Shown here: positions 5,395 to 6,713 of the stretch, one piece after another
Layout of the letters: every line of letters begins with the position of its first letter
Numbering within the stretch: position 1 is the stretch's first letter
From: Pseudonocardia sp.
Lineage (GTDB): Bacteria; Actinomycetota; Actinomycetes; Mycobacteriales; Pseudonocardiaceae
Direction of reading: 5' to 3'
Assembly: GCA_030147065.1 (NCBI GenBank)
Contig: JASLAP010000159.1
Span: forward strand, 1-6,713
Length of the DNA: 6,713 nucleotides
Position numbers and translations under genes: made by a program
Notes under the pieces: model-generated
What the model was told of the DNA's origin: nothing
Seen by the model: only the letters and a program-made list of their open reading frames with translations
Databases searched by the model: none

Positions 5395-5910
5395 ATGGAC
5401 GCAGCGGCGCTGAAGGCGATGCAGGCCCCCCTCAAGGCGAAGTACACCGACGACCCGGCGGCGGCGTCGATCACCCTGCGCGCCGACGGCGACCTGGCCG
5501 GCTCCGGGATCGCCTGCTCGGTGCGCACCGGGCGGGCGCTGGCCGAGGCCGGGCTGCACCCGGCCACCGGCGGGGACGGCAGCCAGCTCTGCTCGGGCGA
5601 CATGCTGCTGGAGGCCCTGGTGGCGTGCGCCGGGGTGACGCTGCGCGCCGTGGCCACCGCGCTGGACCTGGAGGTGAGCGGCAGCGTGCGGGCCGAGGGC
5701 GACCTGGACTTCCGCGGCACGCTGGGCGTCGACCGCGCGGTACCGGTCGGGTTCTCCGACATCCGGCTGTCCTTCGACCTGGACACCACGGCCACCCCGG
5801 AGCAGGTCGAGACCCTGGTCCGGCTGACCGAGCGGTACTGCGTGGTGCTGCAGACCCTGGTCTCCTCCCCCACCACCTCGGTGCGGGTGTCGACCGGGGC
5901 GGGGGCCTGA
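5395..5910 (+). CDS. OsmC-family (thiol peroxidase-like) protein
   Basis: A 171-residue protein of the OsmC/Ohr superfamily, whose peroxidase members reduce organic hydroperoxides through a reactive cysteine pair. The family-specific helix CSGDMLLEALVACAGVTLRA (66-85) carries Glu73 and Cys78. The second conserved cysteine is in TERYCVV (Cys149). Cys41 and Cys66 are extra. A beta-strand region with hydrophobic alternation (about 94-130) fits the OsmC fold. The protein is longer than classical OsmC/Ohr (about 140 residues), and its N-terminal region contains SGIACSVRTGRALAEAGLHP (37-56), so it may be one of the broader 'OsmC family' enzymes of unknown substrate. The start is ATG 5395, where similarity to the fold begins; a GTG 12 codons earlier is the alternative. 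No strong Shine-Dalgarno is seen. CACGAT lies 7 nt before the ATG, a poor -10 candidate for leaderless transcription. The gene is divergent from pgsA and is followed after 1 nt by the IlvX-like gene. Confidence 0.88.
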   Translation: MDAAALKAMQAPLKAKYTDDPAAASITLRADGDLAGSGIACSVRTGRALAEAGLHPATGGDGSQLCSGDMLLEALVACAGVTLRAVATALDLEVSGSVRAEGDLDFRGTLGVDRAVPVGFSDIRLSFDLDTTATPEQVETLVRLTERYCVVLQTLVSSPTTSVRVSTGAGA

Positions 5911-5911
5911 G

Positions 5912-6713
5912 GTGACCGGCACCGTCGAGGACCCGACCACCGCGCCGGCCCGGGAGACCGCGCCGCCGGCGGCCGCCGACCCGACCGGCAACGGCGCGCA
6001 CGCCCTGCTCACCACGCTGGTCGACAGCGACGTGCCGGTGTGCTTCGCCAACCCGGGCACCTCGGAGATGCACTTCGTCGCGGCCCTCGACGGGGTGCCG
6101 GCGATGCGCGGGGTGCTCACCCTGTTCGAGGGCGTGGCCACCGGCGCCGCCGACGGCTACGCCCGGATGGCCGGGCGCCCCGCGGCCACCCTGCTGCACC
6201 TGGGCCCGGGCCTGGGCAACGGGCTGGCCAACCTGCACAACGCCCGCCGGGCCGGCACCCCGGTGGTGAACGTGGTCGGCGACCACGCGACCGGGCACCT
6301 GCGCCTGGACGCGCCGCTGCAGTCCGACATCGCCGCGATCGCCGGGTCGGTGTCGGGCTGGTTCCGGTCCAGCGCCGAGCCGGGGGCGGTCGGGCCGGAC
6401 GCCGCCGACGCGGTCGCCGCGGCGCGGGCCGGGCAGGTCGCCACCCTGGTGCTGCCGGCCGACGTGAGCTGGGGCGAGGGCGGGCGGGCCGCGGTGGCAC
6501 CCGCGCCCGCCCCGCGCGAGCGCGCGGAGTCCGACGCCGTGCGCGCCGCCGCGGACGCCCTGACCTCCGGCGAGCCGTGCGTCCTGCTGATCGGGGGCGA
6601 CGCCACGCTGGCGCCCGGGCTGGCCGCGGCCGACATGATCGCCGCGGCCACCGGGGCCAGGCTGCTCGGGGAGACCTTCCCCACCCGCCTCGCGCGCGGC
6701 GCCGGGGCCGCGC
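5912..6713 (+). CDS. ThDP-dependent acetolactate synthase-like enzyme, IlvX type; 3' end outside window
   Basis: The N-terminal 267 residues of a thiamine-diphosphate enzyme of about 520-550 residues. The PYR domain (about 28-185) shows NPGTSEMHFVAAL (47-59), LFEGVATGAADGYARMAGRP (71-90) with the cofactor-activating Glu73, HLGPGLGNGLANLHNARRA (96-114) and VVGDHAT (121-127). A Pro/Ala linker (about 193-205) leads into the central domain. This pattern matches the group annotated as acetolactate synthase large subunit or IlvX (M. tuberculosis Rv3509c). It also resembles benzoylformate decarboxylase-type enzymes, so the reaction is uncertain, and branched-chain amino acid synthesis should not be assumed. 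The start is GTG 5912, 1 nt after the OsmC stop, implying translational coupling. This adds an Ala/Pro-rich tail of about 27 residues before the conserved domain; no better start with a ribosome-binding site lies downstream. The ThDP-binding GDG motif would be beyond the edge. Confidence 0.9.
   Translation, partial: MTGTVEDPTTAPARETAPPAAADPTGNGAHALLTTLVDSDVPVCFANPGTSEMHFVAALDGVPAMRGVLTLFEGVATGAADGYARMAGRPAATLLHLGPGLGNGLANLHNARRAGTPVVNVVGDHATGHLRLDAPLQSDIAAIAGSVSGWFRSSAEPGAVGPDAADAVAAARAGQVATLVLPADVSWGEGGRAAVAPAPAPRERAESDAVRAAADALTSGEPCVLLIGGDATLAPGLAAADMIAAATGARLLGETFPTRLARGAGAA

Noticed and set aside
5316..5876. Minus-strand open frame of 186 codons opposite the OsmC gene
   Set aside because: Ser/Arg/Ala-rich shadow frame with no domain; the plus-strand OsmC protein has the conserved cysteines and normal codon bias.
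4639..6141. Long minus-strand open frame continuing upstream of gcvH, suggesting a fusion protein
   Set aside because: Only the last 131 codons match a family (GcvH). The rest overlaps pgsA in another frame and runs antisense to the OsmC and IlvX-like genes, and is low-complexity.

Overview
The window is very GC-rich (roughly three-quarters G+C), uses GTG starts heavily, and has third codon positions almost always G or C. Gene content and protein motifs match the conserved actinobacterial neighbourhood known from Mycobacterium tuberculosis as Rv1822 (pgsA2) - Rv1826 (gcvH) - Rv1827 (garA) - Rv1829 (bifunctional nuclease) - Rv1830 (MerR regulator, ResR/McdR) - Rv1832 (gcvP/gcvB). I therefore call it chromosomal core DNA of a high-GC Actinomycetota member. 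I cannot fix the family or genus by eye.

Layout: positions 1-5306 carry six genes, all on the minus strand. In transcription order they are pgsA-type CDP-alcohol phosphatidyltransferase (5306-4635), gcvH (4638-4243, overlapping pgsA by 4 nt), garA (4125-3685), a DUF151 bifunctional nuclease (3508-3032), a Rv1830-like MerR regulator (2806-2228), and gcvP (1965 to beyond the left edge). Between the MerR gene and gcvP lies a single-aptamer glycine riboswitch. Its distal segment can pair with the gcvP Shine-Dalgarno, which suggests translational control. From 5395 onward two plus-strand genes diverge from pgsA: an OsmC-family protein (5395-5910) and, 1 nt later, an IlvX-like ThDP-dependent enzyme (5912 to beyond the right edge).

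How the genes relate: GcvP and GcvH are two parts of the glycine cleavage system, but they sit at opposite ends of the cluster and appear to have separate promoters. Only gcvP carries the glycine sensor. GarA is the FHA-domain switch that, in relatives, controls 2-oxoglutarate and glutamate metabolism according to Ser/Thr-kinase phosphorylation. The MerR protein belongs to a family linked to growth and cell size. The phosphatidyltransferase makes an anionic phospholipid. The common theme is core carbon/nitrogen and growth control, not an accessory island.

Most interesting departures: the GarA kinase motif has Ala where relatives have the PknG-target Thr; no second MerR gene (Rv1828/FtsR type) lies between garA and the nuclease; pgsA and gcvH share an identical -10-like octamer set 6-7 nt before their GTG starts, consistent with leaderless transcripts; and a pair of near-identical palindromes lies between the nuclease and MerR genes. 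I found no CRISPR array, mobile element, tRNA or rRNA, and no evidence of a wholly new multi-gene system.
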